DNA from: Paenibacillus senegalimassiliensis | GTDB taxonomy: Bacteria > Bacillota > Bacilli > Paenibacillales > Paenibacillaceae | Length of the DNA stretch: 64,000 nt | Assembly (NCBI RefSeq): GCF_001486585.1 | Contig: NZ_LN909046.1 | Span: 806,001-870,000, forward strand | Direction: 5' to 3' | Shown here: piece after piece, positions 8,589 to 17,227 of the stretch | Layout of the letters: each line of letters begins with the position of its first letter | Numbering within the stretch: position 1 is the stretch's first letter | Made by a program: the position numbers and the translations under genes | Notes under the pieces: model-generated | What the model was told of the DNA's origin: nothing | The model's input: the letters and a program-made list of their open reading frames with translations, nothing else | The model's database searches: none

Positions 8589-9790
8589 AGGTATTAGTAA
8601 TTAATGCGGGAAGTTCTTCCCTTAAATATCAATTGTACAACATGACAGACGAATCAGTATTGGCCAAAGGCCTTGTAGAGCGGATCGGCATGGATTCTTC
8701 GATCCTCAACCATAAGCCAACCGGTAAGGAAGAAGTGACAGAAGTCAGTGAAATTTTGGAGCACACAACGGCTATTCGCAAAGTGCTTGATAAGCTGACG
8801 GACCCAGAGCATGGCGTGATTGAATCCATCGGTGAGATCGAAGCCGTCGGACATCGTGTTGTGCATGGCGGCGAATACTTCAAAGGCTCAGCCTTAGTTA
8901 CACCTGAGGTGAAAGCAGAAATCCGCCGTCTGTTCGACTTGGCTCCGCTACATAATCCGCCAGCCATCATGGGGATTAACGCGGCAGAGATTAATATGCC
9001 GGGCGTACCACAGGTAGTGGCGTTTGATACTGCCTTCCACCAAACGATGGAAGAGAAGGTTTATCTGTACCCTATTCCGAGAGTGCTTTACAAGAAGCAT
9101 CACGTTCGCCGTTACGGTGCGCATGGTACTTCTCATCAATATGTCAGCCGTATAACAGCAGAATATCTGGACCGTTCGATCGAAGACTTGAAGATTATCA
9201 CTTGCCATATCGGTAATGGTGCCAGCTTGACAGCCGTTAAGGGCGGTGTTTCTGTGGATACCTCAATGGGTCTTACTCCATTGGAAGGTCTGATGATGGG
9301 AACGCGCAGCGGCGATTTGGACCCAACGGTCGTTACCTTCGTAATGAACAAGGAAGACTTGTCGATCAGCGAAGTCAATTCCATGCTGAACAAGCATAGT
9401 GGACTTCTGGCGATTTCCGGCAGCAGCAGTGATATGCGTGACATCACGGATGGCTGGGAAGAAGGCAAGCCGAACGAAACGCTTGCTTTTGAAATGTATG
9501 AATATCGCTTGCGCAAATATATCGGTGCTTACGCAGCAGCCATGAACGGCGTTGACGCTATTGTCTTCACTGCGGGTGTTGGCGAGAACTCGGTCATTGT
9601 GCGGGAGAAAGTGCTTGAGAACCTCACTTACCTGGGGATTGAGATTGATAAAGAGTTGAACAAAGTACGTTCCGGCGATCCGCGCCGCATTTCTACCCCG
9701 AACTCCAAGGTAGAGGTTCTGGTTATCCCGACAAATGAAGAGCTGATGATTGCCCGTGATACCCTGAACATCGTGCAGGAATCGAATTAG
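8585..9790 (+). CDS. ackA: Acetate kinase
   Basis: Converts acetyl phosphate and ADP to acetate and ATP in overflow metabolism. It belongs to the ASKHA fold, with N-terminal NAGSSSLKYQ, GHRVVHGG, the catalytic Arg/His region (HLYP-like YPIPRVLYKKHHVRRYGAHGTS), CHIGNGASLTA and C-terminal FTAGVGENS. The length of 401 residues is typical. The start is GTG at 8585, overlapping the stop of the dehydrogenase gene by 4 bases. No pta is nearby, so the pairing is with a CoA-ester dehydrogenase instead. Confidence 0.97.
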   Translation: MKVLVINAGSSSLKYQLYNMTDESVLAKGLVERIGMDSSILNHKPTGKEEVTEVSEILEHTTAIRKVLDKLTDPEHGVIESIGEIEAVGHRVVHGGEYFKGSALVTPEVKAEIRRLFDLAPLHNPPAIMGINAAEINMPGVPQVVAFDTAFHQTMEEKVYLYPIPRVLYKKHHVRRYGAHGTSHQYVSRITAEYLDRSIEDLKIITCHIGNGASLTAVKGGVSVDTSMGLTPLEGLMMGTRSGDLDPTVVTFVMNKEDLSISEVNSMLNKHSGLLAISGSSSDMRDITDGWEEGKPNETLAFEMYEYRLRKYIGAYAAAMNGVDAIVFTAGVGENSVIVREKVLENLTYLGIEIDKELNKVRSGDPRRISTPNSKVEVLVIPTNEELMIARDTLNIVQESN

Positions 9791-9857
9791 TAGCGGCGAA
9801 TTATAAGCATAAGAGTTGTAAAATATTTTATAGTGATGTTAGAGGAGAGATAAAGGC

Positions 9858-11153
9858 ATGGCGGTCAAAACTGTGATTCGTCAAGTGAATGAGCACGTTG
9901 GAGAGACGGTAGTTATCGGTAGCTGGCTTAACAACAAACGCTCTAGCGGCAAAATTCAATTTTTGCAGCTTCGCGACGGAACGGGCTATATTCAGGCAGT
10001 TGTGGTGAAAAGCGAAGTATCGGAGGATACCTGGAACAATGCCAAGAGCTTGACTCAGGAGTCTTCGATGTACGTAACGGGTGTTATCCGCGAGGAGCCC
10101 CGGAGCCAATCGGGCTATGAAATGACGGTAACGGAGATTGAAATCCTTCATTTGACCGAGAACTATCCGATTACGCCAAAAGAACACGGTGTTGATTTCC
10201 TGATGGATCACCGCCACTTGTGGTTGCGTTCTGCCAAGCAACGGGCGGTAATGGTGATTCGGGCCGAAATTATCCGCGCGGTACAGCAATTTTTCGATCA
10301 AAACGGGTTCACCTTGGTTGACCCGCCAATCCTTACGCCAACCTCGGCGGAAGGGACTACAAATCTGTTCCACACGAAATACTTTGAGGAAGATGCTTAT
10401 CTGACGCAAAGCGGCCAGTTGTACATGGAAGCAGCGGCAATGGCGCTTGGCAAGGTGTATTCGTTTGGGCCAACCTTCCGGGCAGAGAAGTCCAAGACGC
10501 GTCGCCATCTGATTGAATTCTGGATGATTGAACCGGAGATGGCCTTCACTGATCATGAGGAGAGCCTTCAGGTACAGGAGAATTTCATTACCTTTGTTGT
10601 GCAGTCTGTGTTGAAAAATTGCCGGGCTGAGCTTGAGGCGGTAGGACGCGATGTATCTAAATTGGAGAATATCCAAACGCCGTTCCCGCGGATTACTTAT
10701 GATGAAGCAATCGACTACTTGCATACTCAAGGCTTTGATATTCCTTGGGGTGAGGATTTCGGAGCACCTCATGAGACGGCAATTGCTGAGCGTTATGACA
10801 AGCCGGTATTCATCACGCATTATCCTGCGGGAATTAAGGCGTTCTACATGAAGCCGGACCCTAATCGTCCGGAGGTTGTATTATGTGCCGACATGATTGC
10901 GCCGGAAGGATACGGCGAAATTATTGGCGGCTCGCAGCGGATTGATGATCCCGAACTGATGGAAGCTCGCTTCAAGGAGCACCAATTGTCCCCGGAAACC
11001 TACCAATGGTATCTTGACCTTCGCAAATACGGTTCCGTACCGCACTCAGGCTTTGGTCTGGGGCTGGAGCGGACAGTAGCCTGGTTATGCGGGCTGGATC
11101 ATGTTCGTGAGACAATTCCGTTCCCACGGATGCTGTATCGCCTGTATCCTTGA
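9858..11153 (+). CDS. asnS: Asparaginyl-tRNA synthetase
   Basis: Class IIb aminoacyl-tRNA synthetase of 431 residues. It has an N-terminal OB-fold anticodon-binding domain ([28 protein letters not shown]), motif 2 ([21 protein letters not shown]) and motif 3 ([15 protein letters not shown]). The SGKIQF-type OB fold and the absence of an aspartate-specific insertion point to Asn over Asp. The ATG is preceded by AGAGGAGAGA. dnaD follows 26 bases downstream, as in Bacillus. Confidence 0.96.
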   Translation: MAVKTVIRQVNEHVGETVVIGSWLNNKRSSGKIQFLQLRDGTGYIQAVVVKSEVSEDTWNNAKSLTQESSMYVTGVIREEPRSQSGYEMTVTEIEILHLTENYPITPKEHGVDFLMDHRHLWLRSAKQRAVMVIRAEIIRAVQQFFDQNGFTLVDPPILTPTSAEGTTNLFHTKYFEEDAYLTQSGQLYMEAAAMALGKVYSFGPTFRAEKSKTRRHLIEFWMIEPEMAFTDHEESLQVQENFITFVVQSVLKNCRAELEAVGRDVSKLENIQTPFPRITYDEAIDYLHTQGFDIPWGEDFGAPHETAIAERYDKPVFITHYPAGIKAFYMKPDPNRPEVVLCADMIAPEGYGEIIGGSQRIDDPELMEARFKEHQLSPETYQWYLDLRKYGSVPHSGFGLGLERTVAWLCGLDHVRETIPFPRMLYRLYP

Positions 11154-11179
11154 TTTGGATAACAGGGGGAATATAACTT

Positions 11180-11869
11180 ATGTATGAGAGCAATCAGTCA
11201 TGGGCCAAAGGCATTGCCTTGGGTTTGGCGGCGGGAACGGTTCAGGTTCCCTTCCCGCTGCTGCTTCATTATCGCAAGCTGGGCCTGAGTGACATGGAGG
11301 CCATGTTGCTCATTCAGTTGTTGACTTTTCAACAGGCGGAGCATAATGAATTTCCATCTATTGAGCAACTGGAGTACCGGATGGAGACGGGGCCTGGTAT
11401 GATCGCTCCCATCCTTCGCCGCTTATTGAAGGATGGCTGGCTCAGAATTGACGAGAACACTGATGAATTGACCGGCATTCGCTCGGAGCGCTATAATTTG
11501 ACGGGAATGTACGATCAACTTGGCCGTTTCCTGGCCGAGAACTCATCTTCCTCTGGGCAGCGTAAAGTAACGGAACCCGTTAAGGATGTTGGCCGGGAAG
11601 AGGAGCAGGAGCGCAACCTGTTTGTCATATTTGAGAAGGAATTCGCCCGTACGCTATCTCCCATGGAGTTCGAAACGATCTCCGGCTGGGTCGATCAAGA
11701 TCGTTACCCTGAGGAGCTAATTCTGTTAGCCTTGAAGGAAGCGGTATTTGCTGGCAAGGTACACTTTCGTTATATCGACAGGATTTTGCTGGAATGGAGC
11801 CGCAACCGGGTGCGTACAGCCGAGGATGCCAAGGCATATACACAACGTTTTCGTAGCAATTATCGATGA
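11180..11869 (+). CDS. dnaD: DNA replication initiation/restart protein DnaD
   Basis: Primosomal protein that helps load the replicative helicase at oriC and at restart sites. The 229 residues include an N-terminal winged-helix DDBH1 domain (GTVQVPFPLLLHYRKLGLSDMEAMLLIQLL) and a C-terminal DDBH2 domain (FEKEFARTLSPMEFETISGWVDQDRY...LILLALKEAV). The ribosome site ACAGGGGG lies upstream of the ATG. Its position directly after asnS is conserved in Bacillales. Confidence 0.95.
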   Translation: MYESNQSWAKGIALGLAAGTVQVPFPLLLHYRKLGLSDMEAMLLIQLLTFQQAEHNEFPSIEQLEYRMETGPGMIAPILRRLLKDGWLRIDENTDELTGIRSERYNLTGMYDQLGRFLAENSSSSGQRKVTEPVKDVGREEEQERNLFVIFEKEFARTLSPMEFETISGWVDQDRYPEELILLALKEAVFAGKVHFRYIDRILLEWSRNRVRTAEDAKAYTQRFRSNYR

Positions 11870-11876
11870 TCCTACA

Positions 11877-11924
11877 ACCAGGAATGACTACTGTAACATG
11901 CAGTGGAGGTTCCTGGTTTTTTCT
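11877..11924 (+). terminator. Terminator after dnaD
   Basis: AACCAGGAA / TTCCTGGTT stem with a loop of about 24 bases containing a smaller hairpin (ACTGTAACATGCAGT), followed by a T-rich run. Confidence 0.85.
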
Positions 11925-12036
11925 TTGCTCATTTTACATACTTATGGAACTCAGAACACACTAATCACGCATTAACATCGTATGCTGGGAGAAGAAATTA
12001 GAGGTTAGACGAATTTGAAGCTGGGGGTAGTTGTTG

Positions 12037-12945
12037 ATGCAAGGATGGATCATCTATAAAAGCTCGGTGAATGACGTGAAGCCGGAAACGTATGAATTGC
12101 AGCGATTGGTCGAAGAGGCTAACAAGCAAGATATTGATGTGCGGGTTCTTTCCCCTGAGCAGTTAGAGCTGATTGTGACCAGAGATGATCGCAAAAGTGT
12201 GATGGTTGATGGGGAAGTAGTGCAGCTTCCTGATTTTGTATTGCCTCGGATGGGGGCGAACACCAATTACTTTGGCCTGGCGTTAATTCGGCACCTGGAG
12301 CGATTAGGAGTGCGTACCTTCAATTCCGCTCAAAGCATCGATACTGTAAAGGACAAGCTGTTCACCTTGCAAATCCTGGCCGAATATAATTTGCCTGTGC
12401 CAAAGACAATGCTTATTCGCTCGAAGGTAGATGTTGATTTGGTAGAGAAACACCTGGGGTTTCCGGTAGTTGTGAAGACGATATCGGGATCACAGGGGAG
12501 CGGGGTATTTTTGGCCGAAACGAAATCTAAATTTACGGATTTATTAGAAATGATCAGTGCTTACAAAGAAAATGCTACTATGATCTTGCAGGAATTCGTG
12601 GAATCCAGTCGAGGCATGGACTTGCGGGTGTTGACGATTGGCGGAAGAGCCGTAGCGGCGATGAAGAGAAGCTCAGGCAATGATAGCTTTAAGGCTAATT
12701 TTTCTCGTGGTGGATTTGTGGAGCCTTATGAGATTAACCCGGAAATTGAATGGCTGGCTCTGGAAACGGCACGATTGCTAAATCTTGATATTGCTGGCAT
12801 CGACCTGCTCTTTGACGGCGACCACTACAAAATTTGTGAGGCCAATTCCTCTCCTGGATTTGAAGGCTTGGAGTCGTGTTGTCAGGTTAACATCGCTGAA
12901 GAAATATATAATTTTCTAAGAGTAAGGTTAAACGTATTTCAATAA
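12037..12945 (+). CDS. RimK-family ATP-grasp ligase
   Basis: ATP-grasp enzyme that joins an amino acid (typically glutamate) to a carboxylate through an acyl phosphate. RimK-like core motifs are visible: VKTISGSQGSGVFL (nucleotide loop), ILQEFVESSRGMDLRVLTIGG, and the metal-binding FKICEANSSPGFEGLE-like end (YKICEANSSPGFEG). The length is 302 residues from the ATG at 12037, chosen because GGGGG at 12023-12027 is 9 bases upstream, whereas the in-frame TTG at 12031 is too close. The substrate cannot be told from sequence. An MFS transporter follows 64 bases later and could move its product or substrate (inference). Confidence 0.82.
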   Translation: MQGWIIYKSSVNDVKPETYELQRLVEEANKQDIDVRVLSPEQLELIVTRDDRKSVMVDGEVVQLPDFVLPRMGANTNYFGLALIRHLERLGVRTFNSAQSIDTVKDKLFTLQILAEYNLPVPKTMLIRSKVDVDLVEKHLGFPVVVKTISGSQGSGVFLAETKSKFTDLLEMISAYKENATMILQEFVESSRGMDLRVLTIGGRAVAAMKRSSGNDSFKANFSRGGFVEPYEINPEIEWLALETARLLNLDIAGIDLLFDGDHYKICEANSSPGFEGLESCCQVNIAEEIYNFLRVRLNVFQ

Positions 12946-13009
12946 ATGACGAATATTACCATCGCGTACAAGAGAGGTTTTTTGATACGCTCATAGGAGA
13001 CAGACTGTA

Positions 13010-14188
13010 GTGAAGCAAAAAAATGTTGTGTTTTGGGGATTTCTTATATTGATGATGACCCTAGGCGCCAGCGATAGTTTGCGAGGCGTCTTTTCTGTGA
13101 TCTTTACTGAGCACTTTAATCTGACGACAAACCAGGCGGCTCAAATTGTGACGGTCAGCTATGCGGGTAACCTTGTTTTTTTGCTGATTGGTGGCAGATT
13201 AACAGACCGGTTCCCACGCAAAACAGCGATGCTAGCCATGCTGCTGATCTGGATGCTGGCCTTATTATTATTTATAGTTAGCGATAACTTCTATATTGTC
13301 TTAATCGGGATGTTCTTTGCTATGGGAGCATCCACCTTGCTGAGCACGACGATTAATATTGTGACACCCTTGTTATTTGCGACCACACCTGGACTTGCCG
13401 TAAATTTCTTGTTTTTTGTGCAAGGGGTGGGTACAAGCGGAAGTCAGAGTCTGACGGGAAATTTGGCATCAGATTTCTACGATTGGAAGATAACCAATGC
13501 GCTCTTGCTTGGTCTGGGTCTGGTGGCTTTCTTGCTCATTATGATGAATCGGGTTCCTGATCATCGCATTCATGGACAAGCAGGAGCAGATGAACCGGGA
13601 AAGTACAGATTCAAGGATATACTAGCCAACCGTTCCTTTATACCGGTGGTGCTGTTATTTGGCTTTTATTTTATAGCCGAGCATGGGATTATGAATTGGC
13701 TGGTAGCTTATGGCACGCAGCATTTGGCTTTATCCAAGGGGACGGCAGCAAATGCACTAGCGATTTTTTTTGGCGGAATTACAGCGGGACGTTTAATTTT
13801 CTCACCGCTTATTGATAGATTGGGCATTCATCGAAGTATTACGATATTTACCTTGGGAGCAAGCCTCTTGTATGTGGCTGGAATTTTAGGCGGTGCTTCC
13901 ACCCTATGGTTGCTGAGCGCAAGTGGGCTGTTTTTCTCGATTTTATATCCGACGATGGTCATGATGCTTCAGTCTATTTTCCCTGCAAGTATGATCTCCA
14001 CAGCAACGGGGGCTGTCATTAGTGTGGCATCGTTATTTGATATCGGATTTAATATTTTCTTCGGTAAAATGGTAGATCTGGTTGGCTACGAGCGTAGCTT
14101 CCTGGTCCTGCCAGCCAGCATGTTACTATTTGCAATCATCTATTTCAGTTTCGTACGGGAACGGGGCAAAAGCTTCAAAAAAATTTGA
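13010..14188 (+). CDS. Major facilitator superfamily transporter
   Basis: 392-residue integral membrane protein with about 12 hydrophobic helices. The MFS loop 2-3 signature is GGRLTDRFPRKTAM. The central loop (DHRIHGQAGADEPGKYRF) separates two six-helix halves. The GTG start is placed by AGGAGA at about 12994-12999. The substrate is not recognisable; it resembles glucose/fucose-type or multidrug permeases. It lies directly downstream of the RimK-like ligase and upstream of the sigma-factor operon. Confidence 0.82.
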   Translation: MKQKNVVFWGFLILMMTLGASDSLRGVFSVIFTEHFNLTTNQAAQIVTVSYAGNLVFLLIGGRLTDRFPRKTAMLAMLLIWMLALLLFIVSDNFYIVLIGMFFAMGASTLLSTTINIVTPLLFATTPGLAVNFLFFVQGVGTSGSQSLTGNLASDFYDWKITNALLLGLGLVAFLLIMMNRVPDHRIHGQAGADEPGKYRFKDILANRSFIPVVLLFGFYFIAEHGIMNWLVAYGTQHLALSKGTAANALAIFFGGITAGRLIFSPLIDRLGIHRSITIFTLGASLLYVAGILGGASTLWLLSASGLFFSILYPTMVMMLQSIFPASMISTATGAVISVASLFDIGFNIFFGKMVDLVGYERSFLVLPASMLLFAIIYFSFVRERGKSFKKI

Positions 14189-14249
14189 CGGGATATGCAG
14201 GGGTAAGGCGGAGGGGTGTCGTCTATTTAGTTGGGAGGAGGGGAGAGTC

Positions 14250-14798
14250 ATCGATGAAGCATCATTTATATTAAGATTCCAGCAGGGCGAGCATAACGTA
14301 TTTCCGTGGCTGGTTCGTGAATATGGAACCTATATATACCGGGTTGCCTATTCCGTACTGCATGATGCGAAGGAAGCGGAGGATGCAGCCCAGGAAACCT
14401 TCCTGCAAATATATAAATCTCTCCCGAATTACCGTTCCCGAGGGTTGAAAACGTGGATGACTCGTATTGCCGTCAATAAGTCGATTGATATTAAGCGCAA
14501 GCGGGATCGCCGTCAGGAGGAGCAATGGGACCCTGCCGATCTTGAAATGCAGTTACCCGGAGAAGTGGATGATCATATCATAGGGTTGCTGGAAGCCGAG
14601 CGGAACCAGGAACTACGTGAGAAGATCGAGCGATTGCCGGAGGGACACCGCCGCATTGTTACGGAGTTCTATCTGGAAGGCAAGAGCCATGAACAGATTG
14701 CCCAAGAGTCTGGCGTGACGATGAAGACGGTAGAATCGAAATTATATCGGGCTAGAGCTTATATCCGAGATCACTGGCCGAAGGAGGAATGGGGATGA
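14250..14798 (+). CDS. ECF-type RNA polymerase sigma factor, apparent non-canonical start
   Basis: Sigma-70 family member with region 2 (FPWLVREYGTYIYRVAYSVL, DAKEAEDAAQETFLQIYKSL, the DNA-reading segment YRSRGLKTWMTRIAVNKSIDIKRK) and region 4 (LPEGHRRIVTEFYLEGKSHEQIAQESGVTMKTVESKLYRAR). The homologous protein begins near IDEASFILRFQQGE. In that frame there is no ATG, GTG or TTG between 14082 (inside the MFS gene) and region 2. A strong ribosome site, GGGAGGAGGGG (14234-14244), points to ATC at 14250, giving 182 residues. The start is therefore uncertain. The stop overlaps the anti-sigma start (ATGA). Confidence 0.82.
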   Translation: MDEASFILRFQQGEHNVFPWLVREYGTYIYRVAYSVLHDAKEAEDAAQETFLQIYKSLPNYRSRGLKTWMTRIAVNKSIDIKRKRDRRQEEQWDPADLEMQLPGEVDDHIIGLLEAERNQELREKIERLPEGHRRIVTEFYLEGKSHEQIAQESGVTMKTVESKLYRARAYIRDHWPKEEWG

Positions 14799-15238
14799 GT
14801 GGCAAGAAGGATACCGAGCAAGCCTTGTGGGATGGCTATATCAGCGGCACTATGGACCGGGAAGACGAGGAGCGCCTGGAGGCGTTGCTGTTGCAGGATG
14901 AACAGGCGTTCAAGGCCTATGCTTCCGTACTCTCTTCCCAGGAATCCACGCTGCCGGGGCCGGAAGATGAGGAACTTTATTTGCAAAGGTTATTAGGTGC
15001 AATTCCACAGGAGAAAGCTAAGCCTGTACATTCAGAACGCAGAAAAACGTGGAGCAGACATCCATTATTTCATTACGCCGTGGCGGCCGCCATTACCGTG
15101 CTGCTGATGGGATGTGGGTTATTTGACCAATTGTCATCAGGAACCAGTGAGTGGATACATCGTCCTCAGCAGGATGCTCCGCTGAGTGAGCGAATGCTGG
15201 ATATGACTGTGAAATGGGTCGATACGTGGAGACGTTAG
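14795..15238 (+). CDS. Putative membrane anti-sigma factor
   Basis: 147-residue single-pass protein. The acidic N-terminal cytoplasmic part (LWDGYISGTMDREDEERLEALLLQDEQAF) resembles zinc-finger-less anti-sigma domains, the membrane helix is YAVAAAITVLLMGCGLF, and a short outer tail follows. The start is ATG 14795, 7 bases after AAGGAGG (14781-14787) and overlapping the sigma stop by 4 bases; the upstream ATG at 14789 is only 1 base from that site. Partnership with the upstream sigma factor is inferred from coupling and topology; no CHCC motif is present. Confidence 0.75.
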   Translation: MSGKKDTEQALWDGYISGTMDREDEERLEALLLQDEQAFKAYASVLSSQESTLPGPEDEELYLQRLLGAIPQEKAKPVHSERRKTWSRHPLFHYAVAAAITVLLMGCGLFDQLSSGTSEWIHRPQQDAPLSERMLDMTVKWVDTWRR

Positions 15239-15281
15239 CCAAGACTTAGAACAATAGCGTCTGTGAATAAAGAAAGGAAGG

Positions 15282-16379
15282 ATGAACATGCCTTATCAAC
15301 GCAGCCGAATGCTGGCATGCATACTAAATTTGATCCCGGGCTTCGGGCATTTATATTGGGGAAGAAAGTTTAAGGGAGCGGCCTACCTAATCCTGCTGTT
15401 TGGAGGATTGCTGTTTGGCGTTGTAGTGAGTTTGCTTGCACACAGTGAGGAGCTTTTCTTTATTACCTTGATTTGTGCAGCCATTCTATGGGGGATATCG
15501 ATGCTGGATTTGTTAATTACGATGCTTCGTGATCCGCAAGTGCCCTCAGGAGGATATGATCCGGCGATTGCTCCTTCACATGCAGGAATGGAACAAGAGA
15601 AGTTCTTTACCATATTGCTGTCTTTTGTGCCGGGGCTGGGTCATTTCCAACTTGGTCTGATGCAGCGGGGATTGTCTTTTCTAATTTCCTTCTTTGGTGT
15701 CATTACCATGATGTTTTTTATTACCGGAGTGACCGGAGAATCGGTATTTCTGCTACTGCTTGGCTTGCTGCCGATTATCTGGCTATACTGCATGTTTGAT
15801 GTGGTACAACTTGTGCACCGGAAGCAGGCGGGTGAGCTGCTGCTTGATCGATCTTTGCTTGATGAATGGGAGCAAGGACGCGTGGAAGGGCGGCGCAGCA
15901 AGGTGCTGGCCACGTTATTGTCGGCATTTCCCGGCGCAGGTCAGATGTATCTGGGTCTACAGAAGCGGGGCTTGCAAATGATGGTGCTGTTTCTGGGAAG
16001 CTTTTATGTTATTGATGTACTGCGACTTTCCGTGTTTCTATTCGTAGTTCCGGTCATTTGGTTCTATTGCTTCTTTGATGGGCTACAACAGACTAGTAGG
16101 TATGGAATTCTGCCGATGGAGGATCAGCCGTTAATGGAGATGCGTGGACGTTACCAGCATTGGCTGGGTGTTGTTCTTGTTATTCTGGGGATTTATTTCA
16201 TCGGGATGGAGCTACTGGTACCCTGGCTGAATTCCTTGTATCCCGAGCTTCGCTTGTACTTCCGTATCGACCAGTATCTTCGTCCGGTCATTGTGTCCAT
16301 ATTGCTGATTGGCGGAGGGATCAAGTTGCTGGCTGTTCATAAGCGGCAAATTCGGAGCAGATACGACGAGGAATTGTAG
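15282..16379 (+). CDS. Polytopic membrane protein with three TM2-like repeats
   Basis: 365 residues, highly hydrophobic, with three copies of a unit built on L-x3-PG-x-G-x4-G-x3-RG followed by a hydrophobic helix: NLIPGFGHLYWGRKFKGAAY near residue 17, SFVPGLGHFQLGLMQRGLSF near 115, and SAFPGAGQMYLGLQKRGLQM near 216. This is the TM2-type domain pattern (PG...G.h.fYLG) arranged in tandem. Helices follow each unit, with two more at the C-terminus. The function is unknown; it may be an envelope sensor or target of the sigma factor encoded just upstream. The ribosome site is AAAGGAAGG. Confidence 0.8.
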   Translation: MNMPYQRSRMLACILNLIPGFGHLYWGRKFKGAAYLILLFGGLLFGVVVSLLAHSEELFFITLICAAILWGISMLDLLITMLRDPQVPSGGYDPAIAPSHAGMEQEKFFTILLSFVPGLGHFQLGLMQRGLSFLISFFGVITMMFFITGVTGESVFLLLLGLLPIIWLYCMFDVVQLVHRKQAGELLLDRSLLDEWEQGRVEGRRSKVLATLLSAFPGAGQMYLGLQKRGLQMMVLFLGSFYVIDVLRLSVFLFVVPVIWFYCFFDGLQQTSRYGILPMEDQPLMEMRGRYQHWLGVVLVILGIYFIGMELLVPWLNSLYPELRLYFRIDQYLRPVIVSILLIGGGIKLLAVHKRQIRSRYDEEL

Positions 16380-16415
16380 GAATTGTAATAGGCTGGATTT
16401 CATAGAGAGAAGATG

Positions 16416-16552
16416 CCCATGGGATATTTATTACACCGCAAGAAGTGAATTAGCTGCTATATTTGTAACTTATCCGCCAGGTCACCCGTATGTTAATCGT
16501 TGCAGGCGATCAGTAACTGCAAAATAGACTGCTTTTTGCTAAATCCCATGGG
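16416..16552 (+). promoter_or_regulatory. Long inverted repeat in the dedA leader covering the ribosome site
   Basis: CCCATGGGATATTTA (16416-16430) pairs with TAAATCCCATGGG (16540-16552) with a two-base bulge, enclosing about 109 bases. The right arm runs into GGGAGG, the dedA ribosome site, so the fold would hide it. CCCATGGG is also a palindrome by itself, so two protein-binding sites are an alternative reading. No known riboswitch consensus was recognised inside. Confidence 0.45.
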
Positions 16553-16561
16553 AGGTACACC

Positions 16562-17206
16562 ATGAATAATTGGATTACGGAATTTATGGAGCAGTTTGGC
16601 TATTTTGGCGTTTTCCTGCTCATCGCTCTGGAGAACGTATTTCCCCCGATTCCATCGGAGGTGATTCTGACATTCGGAGGCTTCATGACCACCTACACTA
16701 GCCTGACGATACCAGGTGTAATTATCGCTTCGACATTAGGTTCGGTGCTGGGCGCCGTGATTCTGTACGGTGTTGGTTATTTGGTCAATGTAGACCGGCT
16801 GGAGGGCTGGATTAATCGTTATGGACGGTTCTTGCGACTGACGAACGAGGACATTCGCCGGGCAGACCGATGGTTTGAACGCTATGGTTATTGGACAGTG
16901 CTGTTCTGCCGTATGGTACCTTTGATTCGGAGTCTGATCTCGGTGCCTGCCGGGATGGCGAAGATGAAATTCGGCTTGTTCTTGCTGTTTACCACCATTG
17001 GTACGCTGATCTGGAATATCGCGCTCGTGTGGGTTGGGGCGGCTGTTGGGGGCTCCTGGGAAAAAATCGTTGAATTTATGGATGTCTATTCCACCATTGC
17101 CTATATTGTCATTGCCATCGGGGCAATATGCCTGCTACTGTTATGGTTGCGCAAGCGCAGGATCAACACCGCGCAGCAACATAACAGCCAGGAAAATCAG
17201 GGATAG
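16562..17206 (+). CDS. DedA family membrane protein, candidate undecaprenyl-phosphate translocase
   Basis: 214-residue DedA/SNARE-associated (VTT) domain protein. Hallmarks are the acidic re-entrant loop ENVFPPIPSEVIL and the arginine motif FCRMVPLIRSLISVPAGMAKM, plus GTLIWNIALVWVGAAVG and a basic C-terminus. Some DedA proteins (UptA of B. subtilis) are known to return undecaprenyl phosphate across the membrane. That activity fits here because uppP lies 21 bases downstream, but specificity within DedA is inference. The ribosome site GGGAGG is 6 bases before ATG and lies in an inverted repeat. Confidence 0.88.
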   Translation: MNNWITEFMEQFGYFGVFLLIALENVFPPIPSEVILTFGGFMTTYTSLTIPGVIIASTLGSVLGAVILYGVGYLVNVDRLEGWINRYGRFLRLTNEDIRRADRWFERYGYWTVLFCRMVPLIRSLISVPAGMAKMKFGLFLLFTTIGTLIWNIALVWVGAAVGGSWEKIVEFMDVYSTIAYIVIAIGAICLLLLWLRKRRINTAQQHNSQENQG

Positions 17207-17227
17207 GTTAAGGGAGATGTAGGTACG

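Noticed and set aside
9828..10820. 330-codon minus-strand frame over asnS
   Set aside because: It is fully antisense to a clear synthetase gene and has no start signal or domain.
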